This document shows positions 52,222-61,515 of a stretch of 64,000 nt of DNA, piece after piece. Position 1 is the stretch's first letter. Each line of letters begins with the position of its first letter. The notes beneath the pieces were generated by a model, which had not been told where the DNA came from, ran no database searches, and saw nothing but the letters and a program-made list of their open reading frames with translations. A program made the position numbers and the translations under genes. Source of the DNA: Paucisalibacillus globulus DSM 18846 (GTDB lineage Bacteria > Bacillota > Bacilli > Bacillales > Amphibacillaceae); NCBI RefSeq assembly GCF_000482485.1, contig NZ_KI519439.1, positions 39,795 to 103,794 on the forward strand, given 5' to 3'.

Positions 52222-52968
52222 ATGCCGGACATTAAGTTAATTGCATTAGATATGGATGGTACGTTATTAACTACGGAGCATGAAGTTGACAGCCGTACGA
52301 AAGAAGCGATACAGAAGGCACTGGCGAAAGGTGTTCATGTAGTCTTAAGTACTGGAAGATCACTCGGTACCAGTTATCCGATTGCAAAGGAACTCGACCT
52401 GACATCTTACTTAGTTACTTGTAATGGTGGAGAAATTTGGACAATGAAGAAAGAATTACTGGAACAGCATTTACTAGATGCAGAGATTATGGAAAAATTT
52501 TGGAATTTAGGTGTTGGTCTAGGTGTCCACATGTGGATGATATCTACAGAAGGATTCTACCAAGGGGAACGCCCAGACAACTTCTATGATCATAAATGGT
52601 TAAAAGTTGGTTATGACTCTTCTGATACGGATAAACTAGAGCAGGTTATTAAAGAGATTTCATTACTTGGTGACTTTGAAATAACGAATTCTCTTCCAAC
52701 TAATCTGGAAGTTAACCCAAGAGGAGTAAGTAAAGCAAGAGCACTTCATCGCGTATGTAAGGAGATAGGTATTACGATGGAAAACGTAATGGCATGTGGT
52801 GACAGCTTAAATGATATTAAAATGATTCAAGAAGCTGGTGTCGGAGTTGCGATGGGGAATGCACAAGAAGCAATTAAAAAAGTAGCAAATTATGTAACAG
52901 ATACAAACGATAATTCTGGTGTTGCAAAAGCTATTGAGCATTTTGTCCTGCAACATTCTGGTAGGTAA
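52222..52968 (+). CDS. Cof-type HAD-family phosphatase
   Basis: A 248-residue HAD IIB hydrolase: motif I LDMDGTLL, motif II STGRS, motif III Lys in RGVSKARAL and motif IV GDSLNDIKMIQEAGVGVAMGNA. Acts on a phosphorylated small molecule, not identified. ATG 52222 is 7 bp after AAAGGAG; it starts 12 bp after the MFS gene, so the two form an operon. Confidence 0.92.
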   Translation: MPDIKLIALDMDGTLLTTEHEVDSRTKEAIQKALAKGVHVVLSTGRSLGTSYPIAKELDLTSYLVTCNGGEIWTMKKELLEQHLLDAEIMEKFWNLGVGLGVHMWMISTEGFYQGERPDNFYDHKWLKVGYDSSDTDKLEQVIKEISLLGDFEITNSLPTNLEVNPRGVSKARALHRVCKEIGITMENVMACGDSLNDIKMIQEAGVGVAMGNAQEAIKKVANYVTDTNDNSGVAKAIEHFVLQHSGR

Positions 52969-53039
52969 TTCCAAGGTCCCTTTCATTCAGCTCAAAAAAA
53001 GAGTATAATGGTATTACAACGATGAAAGGGGATGCTGTC

Positions 53040-53222
53040 ATGTCTTTTTCAAGAGGACCAAAAGAGCCAGTCCCAGAAGTTGAAACAAATATTTGGGCAT
53101 GCACCAGCGATGAGTGCAACGGTTGGATGAGAGAATCATTCAGCTTCAACCAAGAACCAGAATGCCCACTATGTCAATCCACAATGACACAAGAAGTACG
53201 CGTACTACCAGAAGTAAAATAA
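53040..53222 (+). CDS. YdjO-like cold-inducible zinc-ribbon protein
   Basis: 60 residues with two Cys pairs, WACTSDEC and CPLC, spaced as a small zinc ribbon, and the CNGWMRESF stretch shared with B. subtilis YdjO. Function unknown; YdjO is described as cold-inducible. ATG 53040 is 7 bp after AAAGGGGA. Confidence 0.8.
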   Translation: MSFSRGPKEPVPEVETNIWACTSDECNGWMRESFSFNQEPECPLCQSTMTQEVRVLPEVK

Positions 53223-53244
53223 GAAAAACATAACTATAATGAAC

Positions 53245-53442
53245 AAAAGCGCAAGCGCCCGCTTAGAGACGTACGGACTGGACTGAGCCGTAGGAGATAA
53301 AGGAAACACGGCGACCGTAGGGAGTCGATGTTGACTTATCGTACGGAGGTGAGGGAAGTCTCGCTAGTCTCTGGGCGCTGGAGCTGGACGTGGCTGTTTA
53401 TGCACAAGAACTTAACAAAGCCAAATTTTATACTTTCTTATC
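53245..53442. repeat. About 200-bp dispersed repeat, copy B2 (inverted)
   Basis: Reverse complement of B1 (48722-48920) with only scattered differences by eye. The pair bracket a 4.3-kb block holding the CynX-type, pcp, MFS, HAD and YdjO-like genes. Confidence 0.85.
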
Positions 53443-53453
53443 TCAACAAAAAT

Positions 53454-53488
53454 AAGCACTCCCAAACCAAACACTTGGGGGTGCTTCC
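53454..53488 (+). terminator. Terminator downstream of the YdjO-like gene and B2
   Basis: AAGCACTCCCAA pairs with TTGGGGGTGCTT, with TCCTTAT after it. Confidence 0.75.
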
Positions 53489-53583
53489 TTATAGTTATTG
53501 AAGATGAAGTTATTTTTAATTAAAATTTTTGTGGTTGTTCTTGGATCTTAGATGAAGAGAACTAACTAACATTTTTGCTGAGA

Positions 53584-53701
53584 GCGGCCCGAATACACGA
53601 AGACTCCTACGGGAGGACAGGCCTAGTTGAGACCCCGCAAGAGCTTTAGCTCTGAGGAGGCTCAACAGCCGCCCGTGGAAAGCGAAGTGTATTCGGGCCG
53701 C
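53584..53701. repeat. GC-rich palindromic intergenic repeat, type C
   Basis: A 118-bp element whose ends GCGGCCCGAATACAC and GTGTATTCGGGCCGC are perfect inverted repeats. The middle carries ACTCCTACGGGAGG and CCGCCCGTGGAAAGCGAAG, of the kind seen in dispersed intergenic repeats of many Bacillaceae genomes. Single copy in this window. Confidence 0.75.
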
Positions 53702-53828
53702 GGACAACAAGAGGAGAGTTAATCTCTAATAATTATTGAAATGTAACACCAATGTAAGAATAATTCACCAAGGCAACCACCTATACATAAATTATAGTAT
53801 AATAATCTAACAAAAAGGATGTGTCTTT

Positions 53829-54878
53829 TTGCCAAGTCAAATCGGTTACTACGTCAGTGGAAACACAGCAGAAGGCTTTGTAAACTTTCTATCCACCAAC
53901 ACCTCCAACCTCCATCACCACATAATCCTAAAGCACCCATCTAATAAAATAAAAACAACCGTAATAAACGAAATAATAAACAAGTATAAAGCAAATCATG
54001 ATATTGAAATCCTATATAGCTCCATTGGAAAAGAATATTTAGAAGGCATCGTTATTCGGGATAAAAAAGTAGCAATAATCGACGAAAGAATTGCTACTGA
54101 GAATTTAGTTGGGTCGTTTGAAATCGATTTATCATTATTTTCCGTGCAAAATATATCCAATACAGATTTCTCTGAGGATCTAAATAAAATTAACCAATTG
54201 ACACAAAAAGCCTACGATAACTTTGAAACGGGATTAAAGGTTCATGATGATTTAGAAACAGTTTACATTAAGGAAATGAATTTTGATGTAGCCAATACGA
54301 TAGCAGAAGAATTTATAGAAGCATTATTTAAATACGTTCCGAAGCAGAATAAAGAATCAACCGTTGTTCATCGATTATTTGGAACGAACACAAGGGATGG
54401 CGTAGTGAATGTTGTTCCAGAGATATTAAGCCAATTATCGAAGAAATACTATATCAAAGGGCGTGCAGGGACAGGTAAATCAACTTTTATGAAAAAGGTT
54501 ATGACGTCAGCACAGGATCATGGCTTTGATATTGAACTTTATCATTGTAGTTTTGACCCTAACAGTGTCGATATGGTGCTAATCCGTGATTTAGAGTTTT
54601 GTATTTTTGACAGCACAGACCCACATGAATTTTTTCCGAAAGGACTAGGGGAAGAAGAAATCGATATGTACGAAAAAACTGTTACCCCTGGTACGGATGA
54701 AAAATATAAAAAGGAAATAACAGAAATAAATTCACGTTACAAATCATACATGAAAAAAGGTATCATAGAACTAAAAGCAGCTGGAGATATAATTAATAAG
54801 ATGGAGCAGAAATTTGCGATGGAACCACAAGAAATAGATAAAATAACGTCGTTTATTATTGGAAAAATTATCGAATAA
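53829..54878 (+). CDS. Two-domain P-loop ATPase, PRK06851-like
   Basis: A 349-residue protein resembling the PRK06851 group. The second half has a good Walker A (IKGRAGTGKSTFMKK, about residue 215). The N-terminal half looks like a diverged copy of the same fold, with IILKHPSNKIKTTVI where a Walker A would be, so that site is probably dead. Role unknown. It starts with TTG after AAAAGGATGTG. Single gene with its own terminator. Confidence 0.75.
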   Translation: MPSQIGYYVSGNTAEGFVNFLSTNTSNLHHHIILKHPSNKIKTTVINEIINKYKANHDIEILYSSIGKEYLEGIVIRDKKVAIIDERIATENLVGSFEIDLSLFSVQNISNTDFSEDLNKINQLTQKAYDNFETGLKVHDDLETVYIKEMNFDVANTIAEEFIEALFKYVPKQNKESTVVHRLFGTNTRDGVVNVVPEILSQLSKKYYIKGRAGTGKSTFMKKVMTSAQDHGFDIELYHCSFDPNSVDMVLIRDLEFCIFDSTDPHEFFPKGLGEEEIDMYEKTVTPGTDEKYKKEITEINSRYKSYMKKGIIELKAAGDIINKMEQKFAMEPQEIDKITSFIIGKIIE

Positions 54879-54883
54879 TCAGT

Positions 54884-54920
54884 GGTCCTGTGGGAATTTA
54901 TCTGCTCACAGGACTTTTTT
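54884..54920 (+). terminator. Terminator of the P-loop ATPase gene
   Basis: GTCCTGTG pairs with CACAGGAC, followed by six T residues. Confidence 0.88.
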
Positions 54921-55046
54921 CCTATCTAGGGACCTTTTCACTAAAAACAGTCAGTAAACTAAAATTTCTCTTGTTTTTTGTTAAAAAATCATGTAAAATT
55001 AATTAACTGAAAATTATGAGTAGAATAATAATGGGAGGTGGAAAAC

Positions 55047-55484
55047 GTGATATCTGTAAAGATGCTAAAGCCATATTATATTAAGGCTGACGAACAGTTT
55101 GTCCGCATAATTTTGGCCTATCAATACTTTTCTGTAGTGATTAATAAAATAGTATATCAATTTATTCCAGTTGAAGGTAAAGAAATTCGCATCAATCGCA
55201 GAACACGAAAAGTGGAAAATGTCGGTAGTCGTTTTGCTTTTCAAAAAGAAAAAGAGATAATTTATTTGACGATGACTGAACTAATCACACTTCCCGATTT
55301 TCTAACACAATTACACAATATTGCCAAACCATATTATAATACGGGTCAAGAAACTAATGAGATAAATGCTGAAATTGAGCTTCTAATGGAAGAACTAGAA
55401 AAGAAAAATATAAAACGTTTAATTGATAAAGCACTTGATGAAAGAGATGAAAAAACGTTTCGCGAACTTGTGAAGCTGTTATGA
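55047..55484 (+). CDS. IDEAL-domain protein 1
   Basis: 145 residues. The C-terminal NIKRLIDKALDERDEKTFRELVKLL is a clear IDEAL domain, a short helical motif of Bacillus regulatory or adaptor proteins such as YpiB. The N-terminal 100 residues (MISVKMLKPYYIKADEQ...) are shared with the next gene. The start is GTG 55047, 9 bp after GGGAGG, which matches the start of the paralogue; GTG 55038 is also in frame. Confidence 0.8.
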   Translation: MISVKMLKPYYIKADEQFVRIILAYQYFSVVINKIVYQFIPVEGKEIRINRRTRKVENVGSRFAFQKEKEIIYLTMTELITLPDFLTQLHNIAKPYYNTGQETNEINAEIELLMEELEKKNIKRLIDKALDERDEKTFRELVKLL

Positions 55485-55487
55485 ACC

Positions 55488-55537
55488 AAAAGGAGTATGT
55501 CCAAATACCTATAAATTCAGGTGGGCATACTTCTTTT
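55488..55537 (+). terminator. Terminator between the two IDEAL genes
   Basis: AAAAGGAGTATG pairs with CATACTTCTTTT. Confidence 0.75.
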
Positions 55538-55633
55538 GATTTATTTTTATAAACAGATGTTTAATAAAGAGATTATAGGGTATTAAAACATATTACAAAT
55601 AACATTCCACTTCAGATATTGGGGGAAATAACA

Positions 55634-56068
55634 ATGGTGACAGTTAAATTATTAAAGCCCTATTGTATAAAGACGGATGCTGAAAATATTTATGTCCTTT
55701 TAGATGAAGAGCATTTTACCATTTCCATACAGAATGAAATATATCAATTTATACCGATTAAGTCGAAGGAATTTGTCATTAATAGATACACGAAGAAAAT
55801 TGAGAACCTGGATGCAACATTTGCATTTAAGAAGAATGATAATATTTTTCACTTATCCATGAGTGAATTAATCAATATTCCCGACTTCCTAATTAAATTA
55901 TATTTCCTTACAAAAGAACACATTAATTATAATCGAGAAGATAATATGAATGATAACGTTGAAGTAATAATTGATGAGTTAGAACATCTAAATGTAAAAC
56001 GGCTAATTGATAAAGCTCTGGATGAACGTAACGAGGAAGCGTTCTATGATTTGATTGCGATGTTGTAG
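55634..56068 (+). CDS. IDEAL-domain protein 2
   Basis: 144 residues, a tandem paralogue of the gene at 55047: MVTVKLLKPYCIKTD at the start, YQFIPIKSKEFVINRYTKKIENL in the middle and NVKRLIDKALDERNEEAFYDLIAML as the IDEAL domain. A terminator separates the two genes, so they are probably expressed separately. ATG 55634 follows GGGGGAAA. Function unknown. Confidence 0.8.
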   Translation: MVTVKLLKPYCIKTDAENIYVLLDEEHFTISIQNEIYQFIPIKSKEFVINRYTKKIENLDATFAFKKNDNIFHLSMSELINIPDFLIKLYFLTKEHINYNREDNMNDNVEVIIDELEHLNVKRLIDKALDERNEEAFYDLIAML

Positions 56069-56090
56069 GCCAATCATTATTCCTTTCAAA

Positions 56091-56131
56091 ACAACACCCC
56101 GAGCGGAATAATATTCTACTCGGGGTGTTGT
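56091..56131. terminator. Bidirectional terminator
   Basis: ACAACACCCCGAG pairs with CTCGGGGTGTTGT, between convergent genes. Confidence 0.9.
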
Positions 56132-56134
56132 GAT

Positions 56135-58150
56135 TTATTTTATTTTTTCCATTACATCTGTAACTTTCTCTACTACTAATGCACTTGAGCCTTCATCTTG
56201 TACTTTCTCCATCATCATGGCAATAATCAGATCTTGATCTTCGGTAGGGTAAGCAACAAACCAACCATTTTCCTCACCATTTTCTTCATCCAACGTGAGC
56301 TTTAACTCAGCTGTTCCGGTTTTTCCTGATATCGGGAAGGGTGCATTTTTTGCATATCCTGCAGTACCTTCTGTAACAACATTTCGTAATGTATCTTTAA
56401 TAATAGTTGCTTGTTCTGGTGTTACTAAATTTTCCTTCCATACTTGTGATTTCTCTTCGTCCATAAGTATGATAGGCTTTATCATTTTTCCATCGTTTAA
56501 AAATGATGTGTACATGGTAGCCATGTGCAGGGAGCTTGTTTCAATTTCACCTTGACCGTAACTAGTATTTGCAACTGACACTTCACCTTCTAAATTTCCT
56601 GTCGTTGAAACGCTGGAAGGAGAAATGGCTAGATTGATAGGAATTGCCTCATCAAATCCAAATTTCTCTAGACCTGTTACAAGAGCATCTCCACCCATTT
56701 CTACTCCTTTCATCGCAAAATAAATATTATCGGAATGAGTCATTGCGGTTAATAAGTTAACTGGGTTTGTATTTGCTACACGGGTTACTTTATAATCTCC
56801 CCAGCCTTCCCCATTACCCCAAGTTAAGCCTTCGATTTCAACTTTTTCATCCGGATCAATAACGCCATTTTGAAGTCCGATTGCAGTTGTGATTGGCTTG
56901 ATAACCGATCCAGGAGCATATGTTGCATTAGAACGGTTAAATAATGGTTGCTCTGGATTGTTCTGTAATTCATCCCAATCCGTTGTTGATATACCATAAA
57001 CCATTTTATGTGGATCGAAGGAAGGGCTGCTGACTAGTGCAATGGTTTCCCCTGTCTTTGGTTGTATTGCAGCGGCAGTTCCTGGTACACCATCAAATGA
57101 TAAATAAAGTTCCTCCTGGGCCGTACTATCAATAGTCGTGTAAATACTTTCGCCATTTTGAACTTCTATTTCAGCTAATACATCGTCATCCTGGCCTTCT
57201 TGCTCAATGTAAATCTTCACACCTTTTTTACCCTTAAGTTTATCTTCATAAAAACGTTCCAACCCAGTTTTTCCAATGATGTCATTAGCGGAATAAAGTT
57301 CTGGATCCTTTTCTTCTAAATCTTTATCTGTAACTTTTCCAACATAACCAACTAAGTGGGAAGCTGCTTCCCCTAATGGATAGATACGTCCTAATGCAGT
57401 CTGGCCCATAACGCCATCTATTTGAAAAAGTTGGTCAAGAATTTTGTTATCGGTCTTAGGAATTTTCTTATCTAAAGGTACAAACATATCTGGCTCTACC
57501 CAATCAGCATCTAGTGCCTTATCAATGGACTCAACTGAAATATTTAAGATAGAGGCAATCTTTTTCTTGCCATCCTCAGGATTATTACCGAGTTTTTCAG
57601 GGATAATACCGATATTCCATACCTCACCATTCCATGCTAATGGAATTCGATTTCGGTCTAAAATTTCCCCGCGCGCCGGTTCTGTCGTTGCTATTCGAAT
57701 ATCTCCACCATCCTTAATTTGGGGGAAGATAAAGCCAGGATCCCATGTAAGGAACCAATTCTTTTCTTCTTTTTCTCCTTGTTGCACTAGTGTGGCTTCG
57801 TAATCAAAGGAAATAGGACCAGCTAAGGAGTCCATCTTCACGGTAAATGGTAAAGTTGCGGTTCCTTCTTCTATCGCTGTTTCAAGTTGCTTTTCCGATA
57901 GCTTTTTATAAGAAACTTCTACATTTTCTATTTCTAAGTCTTCATAGACTTTTTGATAACGATCTATGTATTGATCGGTTGGATAAGCTTCTTTTGACTC
58001 GGGAGTTAGCATGTCATACATACTTTTAAAGTTGTTCTCACTCCAAAGTTTTGCATAATCATCAAATCGTTCATGTGGTGTTATTTCATCCTCTGAACAT
58101 CCTGCAATGAACAAAAGAGAGGTAAAAATAATAATTAAAAGACGTTTCAT
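56135..58150 (-). CDS. Penicillin-binding protein 3-like transpeptidase (PbpC/MecA type)
   Basis: A 671-residue class B penicillin-binding lipoprotein (lipobox FIAGC). Order of domains: MecA_N/NTF2-like (about 25-145), PBP dimerisation (about 155-320), transpeptidase (about 345-670). Active-site motifs are SVIK (Ser415-Lys418), SDN (473-475) and KTG (610-612). It is close in layout to B. subtilis PBP3 and staphylococcal PBP2a, so low beta-lactam affinity is possible but unproven. ATG 58150 is correctly spaced from GGGGG; an ATG two codons upstream touches it. Confidence 0.92.
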   Translation of the reverse strand: MKRLLIIIFTSLLFIAGCSEDEITPHERFDDYAKLWSENNFKSMYDMLTPESKEAYPTDQYIDRYQKVYEDLEIENVEVSYKKLSEKQLETAIEEGTATLPFTVKMDSLAGPISFDYEATLVQQGEKEEKNWFLTWDPGFIFPQIKDGGDIRIATTEPARGEILDRNRIPLAWNGEVWNIGIIPEKLGNNPEDGKKKIASILNISVESIDKALDADWVEPDMFVPLDKKIPKTDNKILDQLFQIDGVMGQTALGRIYPLGEAASHLVGYVGKVTDKDLEEKDPELYSANDIIGKTGLERFYEDKLKGKKGVKIYIEQEGQDDDVLAEIEVQNGESIYTTIDSTAQEELYLSFDGVPGTAAAIQPKTGETIALVSSPSFDPHKMVYGISTTDWDELQNNPEQPLFNRSNATYAPGSVIKPITTAIGLQNGVIDPDEKVEIEGLTWGNGEGWGDYKVTRVANTNPVNLLTAMTHSDNIYFAMKGVEMGGDALVTGLEKFGFDEAIPINLAISPSSVSTTGNLEGEVSVANTSYGQGEIETSSLHMATMYTSFLNDGKMIKPIILMDEEKSQVWKENLVTPEQATIIKDTLRNVVTEGTAGYAKNAPFPISGKTGTAELKLTLDEENGEENGWFVAYPTEDQDLIIAMMMEKVQDEGSSALVVEKVTDVMEKIK

Positions 58151-58429
58151 TTCCATCCCCCTAGTTAATGAGTTTATTTATACACTTATTATACCACCTA
58201 TGTAAAATGATAAAGAACAAAAAAGTCACCTGAAATTTCTAAAGCGTATAAAGGTGCAGCGATTTAAGCCATGGATTGTACTGATAAGAAAAAAGAAGAA
58301 CGGTTATTGAATTTTCCGAATCTTATGCTAGAATAATTATAGAATTTGTGAATGTGCTTATTTATACGTATTTGGCAGCTTTGTAGAATAAGTTTGATGG
58401 GAAGATAAACTAAATTTTTATTTAAAGGC

Positions 58430-60045
58430 CAAGAGCACCCGTGACTTCAGTCATGGGATGAATTGGCTTTCTTTTTGTGAAAATCAGTATACAAACATAT
58501 GTTCTGTTTGATAGAATATATTTACAGGAGGTGATTAAACTTGGAAGAGGAAAAAGAGACCAATAAACGATATAGAACCTATCAAATTCATATTAAGAAG
58601 GGACATAAGCTGTATGCCTACTTCAACGAACTTACGTTAACTAGTAATAATTTGTACAATACGACCAATTTTTACATCAGGCAAGTCTATACCGCTTTTA
58701 AACAAGGTAACGTTCTACAACCCCTACAAAAAGAAGTGATGGATTCCATCACACTTAACATTGGAAAAATGAATGGTAAGCAGCACAAGGCATATTTAAA
58801 AAGATTAAATAATGAAATGAAAAAACCAGAAAATGAAAGAAAAGAAGTAAAAGAAAATCTTTTCACACTCCCCACCAAAGAATCTTCCTTCATTGGTTTT
58901 AACTTCCTAGATTGTTTGTTTAAGACGATTAAACAAACGGATTATAATTCTCTACCAGGACAAATCAATCAACAAGTAATAAGAAATGTTGTTCAAAACT
59001 GGAAAAGCTTCTTTACTAGTTTGAAAGATTATAAAGCGCATCCAGAAAAGTACAAGGGCAGACCTTCCATTCCAGCATATTTACCAAAGGGTGGGCGAAA
59101 AGAAATTGTTTTGTCCAATCAAATTTGTAAGATAAAGGATGGTAAATACCTACAATTTCCAAAGACAAACATACAATTAAACATTGGTAAGCTAGCACAA
59201 CTAGAAGGTACCTATCAACAGGTGAGAGTCGTTCCGAAATATAATGAATTCACAGTTGAAGTGATATTTTTAATGAAAGAAACAGAAGTAATTGTTGCAA
59301 AAAAAGAATCTTGTATGGGGATTGATTTAGGATTAAACAATCTAGCTACAGTTGTGTTTAATACAGGCATTTCTCCGATTATTTTTAAAGGTGGAAAAGT
59401 GAAGTCGATTAATCAATGGTACAACAAATTACGCAGTCATTATTATGCCGTTTTACGAAACGGGAAGTCTCCAAAAGAAGGTAAGTATGATTCGAAAAGA
59501 CTAATGAACTTAGACAAAAAGAGGTACCGTAAAATAAAAGATTTCTTCCATAAAGTAAGTTATAATATTGTAAAAGTTGCAAGAGAAAACGGCATTGATA
59601 CGATCGTCATTGGAAAAAATAGTGATTGGAAACAAGAAATAAATACCGGCAAACGAAACAATCAACATTTCGTTCAAATTCCACATACATTGTTGATTGA
59701 ACTAATTACATACAAAGCGAATGACATAGGTATTGCTGTTATGACAACAGAGGAAAGCTACACGTCCAAAGCAAGTTTTTTAGATGAAGACGATATTCCG
59801 ACCTATCAAGTGGGGAATAATGAAACATATACTTTCAGTGGGAAGAGAATCAAACGTGGCCTCTATCGTTCTAAACATAATAGGTTGATAAATGCGGATG
59901 TAAATGGTGCAGCAAATATTGTAAGAAAAGTAATTCCGAATGCCTTTGCAAACGGAATAGCGGCGATGTGTTCCTCGCCTCTTGTGGTCAATGTGCACTA
60001 GCACCAACCCAGAAACCCGTGACTTGAGTCATGGGAGGTTCATGA
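58430..60045 (+). mobile_element. IS605-type element carrying only tnpB
   Basis: Nearly identical short hairpins mark the two ends: CCCGTGACTTCAGTCATGGG at 58438-58457 and CCCGTGACTTGAGTCATGGG at 60016-60035. Between them lies one tnpB gene and no tnpA transposase. TTTAT/TTTAA just left of the first hairpin (58417-58426) resembles known TnpB target-adjacent motifs. Exact ends are not certain. The 273 bp between the PBP gene and the element hold nothing I can support. Confidence 0.8.
58541..60001 (+). CDS. tnpB: TnpB-type RNA-guided nuclease (OrfB, zinc ribbon absent)
   Basis: A 486-residue TnpB with a complete RuvC triad: GIDLGLNNLATVV (Asp), TTEESYTSKASFLD (Glu) and NADVNGAANI (Asp). The CxxC pairs that usually lie between the last two motifs are missing, and no Cys occurs in that segment. 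TTG 58541 follows AGGAGGTGATT. TnpB nucleases use a guide RNA from the element's right end; that RNA would overlap the 3' part of this gene and the right hairpin. Confidence 0.88.
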   Translation: MEEEKETNKRYRTYQIHIKKGHKLYAYFNELTLTSNNLYNTTNFYIRQVYTAFKQGNVLQPLQKEVMDSITLNIGKMNGKQHKAYLKRLNNEMKKPENERKEVKENLFTLPTKESSFIGFNFLDCLFKTIKQTDYNSLPGQINQQVIRNVVQNWKSFFTSLKDYKAHPEKYKGRPSIPAYLPKGGRKEIVLSNQICKIKDGKYLQFPKTNIQLNIGKLAQLEGTYQQVRVVPKYNEFTVEVIFLMKETEVIVAKKESCMGIDLGLNNLATVVFNTGISPIIFKGGKVKSINQWYNKLRSHYYAVLRNGKSPKEGKYDSKRLMNLDKKRYRKIKDFFHKVSYNIVKVARENGIDTIVIGKNSDWKQEINTGKRNNQHFVQIPHTLLIELITYKANDIGIAVMTTEESYTSKASFLDEDDIPTYQVGNNETYTFSGKRIKRGLYRSKHNRLINADVNGAANIVRKVIPNAFANGIAAMCSSPLVVNVH

Positions 60046-60169
60046 AGAACTCCATGCTTATAAGCAAGCAAGCATTTGCTTCAAACACGCATTTATCGCA
60101 AGTGAAAAAGTACGTCAGCGTATGAGTAGCTAAGGAAGCAGGGAAAACGTAGTAGAAATGAGGAATGTT

Positions 60170-61414
60170 ATGAAGGACATTTGGAGCAGTTGGAAAAATC
60201 CAGCGATTTTATTATTATCCATCGGTTTTTCTAGTATCGGGGATTTTATTTATTTAGTAGCAATTAACATTATCGTATACCAATTAACAGGGTCGGCAGC
60301 TGCGGTTGCAGGACTTTGGATAGTTGGTCCACTGACAAACATTGTTACAAAGTTCTGGACTGGTAGTTTTATTGATTTTCGTAGCAAGAGAAAAGTAATG
60401 ATTATTACATACATAGTAAGAGCGGTGTTCATCTGCATCATTCCATTTGCGCCAAATATGGCCTTTATTTATGGAATATTGGTTGTATTAAGTGTCGCAA
60501 AAGCATTTTTCAATCCATCTTCTATGACGTATGTTACTATTCTAGTTCCAAAGGGACAAAGAAAGCGTTTTAACTCAATTCGATCTTTTACAAGTTCTGG
60601 AGCATTTATTGTTGGTCCTGCAATCGGTGGGGCGCTAATATTAATAACCTCAGTTGATACTACATTATGGATAAATGCGCTTTTCTTTCTGTTTTCTGCA
60701 ATTTTATTACTCTTTCTATCTGATAAAGAAAACATTGATAAAGAAACTATTCCAACATTGTCTTTTTCTCAAGTGATTCAAGATTTTACTATAGTTCAAA
60801 AATTCATATCTCAAAATAAATATGTCACGTTTATTTATCTTGGATTTATTATGGTTATGCTTTTTTCCTTTGCTATGGATGCTCAAGAAGTTGTCTTTAC
60901 CCAACAAGTTATAGGGCTTTCCGAGATGGAGTATAGCTTATTGATTAGTATAACAGGAATCGGTTCTGTGATAGGTGCCATGTTATTGTCACTTTTCTCC
61001 AATTTTTTTTCACTCAGATATATGATTGTCATTGGTGTCACCATGATGACAATAGGTTATGTAATCTACGCATTTTCATGGTCATTTGCATCAATTGTAG
61101 TTGGATTTGTAATCTTAGGCTTTTTTAATGTATTCCTTAGTGCTGGTATTACGACTTTCTACCAAAACAATGTTCCAGTAGAAATAATGGGCAGAGTAAC
61201 AAGTATCTATCAATTGATACAAAGTGCTATTCAAGTAGTATTCATACTAGTAATTGGATTTGCTGCAGATCTTGTTTCATTAAGAATTACAATCATTACG
61301 TTGGCACTTGTTATGTTTATTTCATCAATAGTCTTTTCAATTTCAGTATTGAAGCCAAAGAAAATAATGTATTACGGGGAAAATCAAAATGAAATCAAAA
61401 GAATAAAAGTTTAA
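60170..61414 (+). CDS. MFS transporter (MefA-like exporter)
   Basis: About 414 residues, 12 predicted helices. SIGDFIYLVAINIIVYQLTGSAAAVAGLWI and SGAFIVGPAIGGALI are typical of the MefA/enterobactin-exporter type MFS. A drug or siderophore efflux role is possible. ATG 60170 is 5 bp after GAGGA; an ATG at 60158 is in frame without a site. It begins soon after the tnpB element. Confidence 0.82.
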   Translation: MKDIWSSWKNPAILLLSIGFSSIGDFIYLVAINIIVYQLTGSAAAVAGLWIVGPLTNIVTKFWTGSFIDFRSKRKVMIITYIVRAVFICIIPFAPNMAFIYGILVVLSVAKAFFNPSSMTYVTILVPKGQRKRFNSIRSFTSSGAFIVGPAIGGALILITSVDTTLWINALFFLFSAILLLFLSDKENIDKETIPTLSFSQVIQDFTIVQKFISQNKYVTFIYLGFIMVMLFSFAMDAQEVVFTQQVIGLSEMEYSLLISITGIGSVIGAMLLSLFSNFFSLRYMIVIGVTMMTIGYVIYAFSWSFASIVVGFVILGFFNVFLSAGITTFYQNNVPVEIMGRVTSIYQLIQSAIQVVFILVIGFAADLVSLRITIITLALVMFISSIVFSISVLKPKKIMYYGENQNEIKRIKV

Positions 61415-61515
61415 ATTTTTAAAATTCCCCCAATAAATAGAGGGTTTCTACTGAATGGAAAATAGCTTAAGTATGAAACAGTTTAAGAAAAATAGTAGAT
61501 GAGTAGGAGGAAATA

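Noticed and set aside
53245-53702. tRNA or rRNA fragments in the GC-rich stretches
   Set aside because: No cloverleaf or rRNA motif; the segments are dispersed palindromic repeats.
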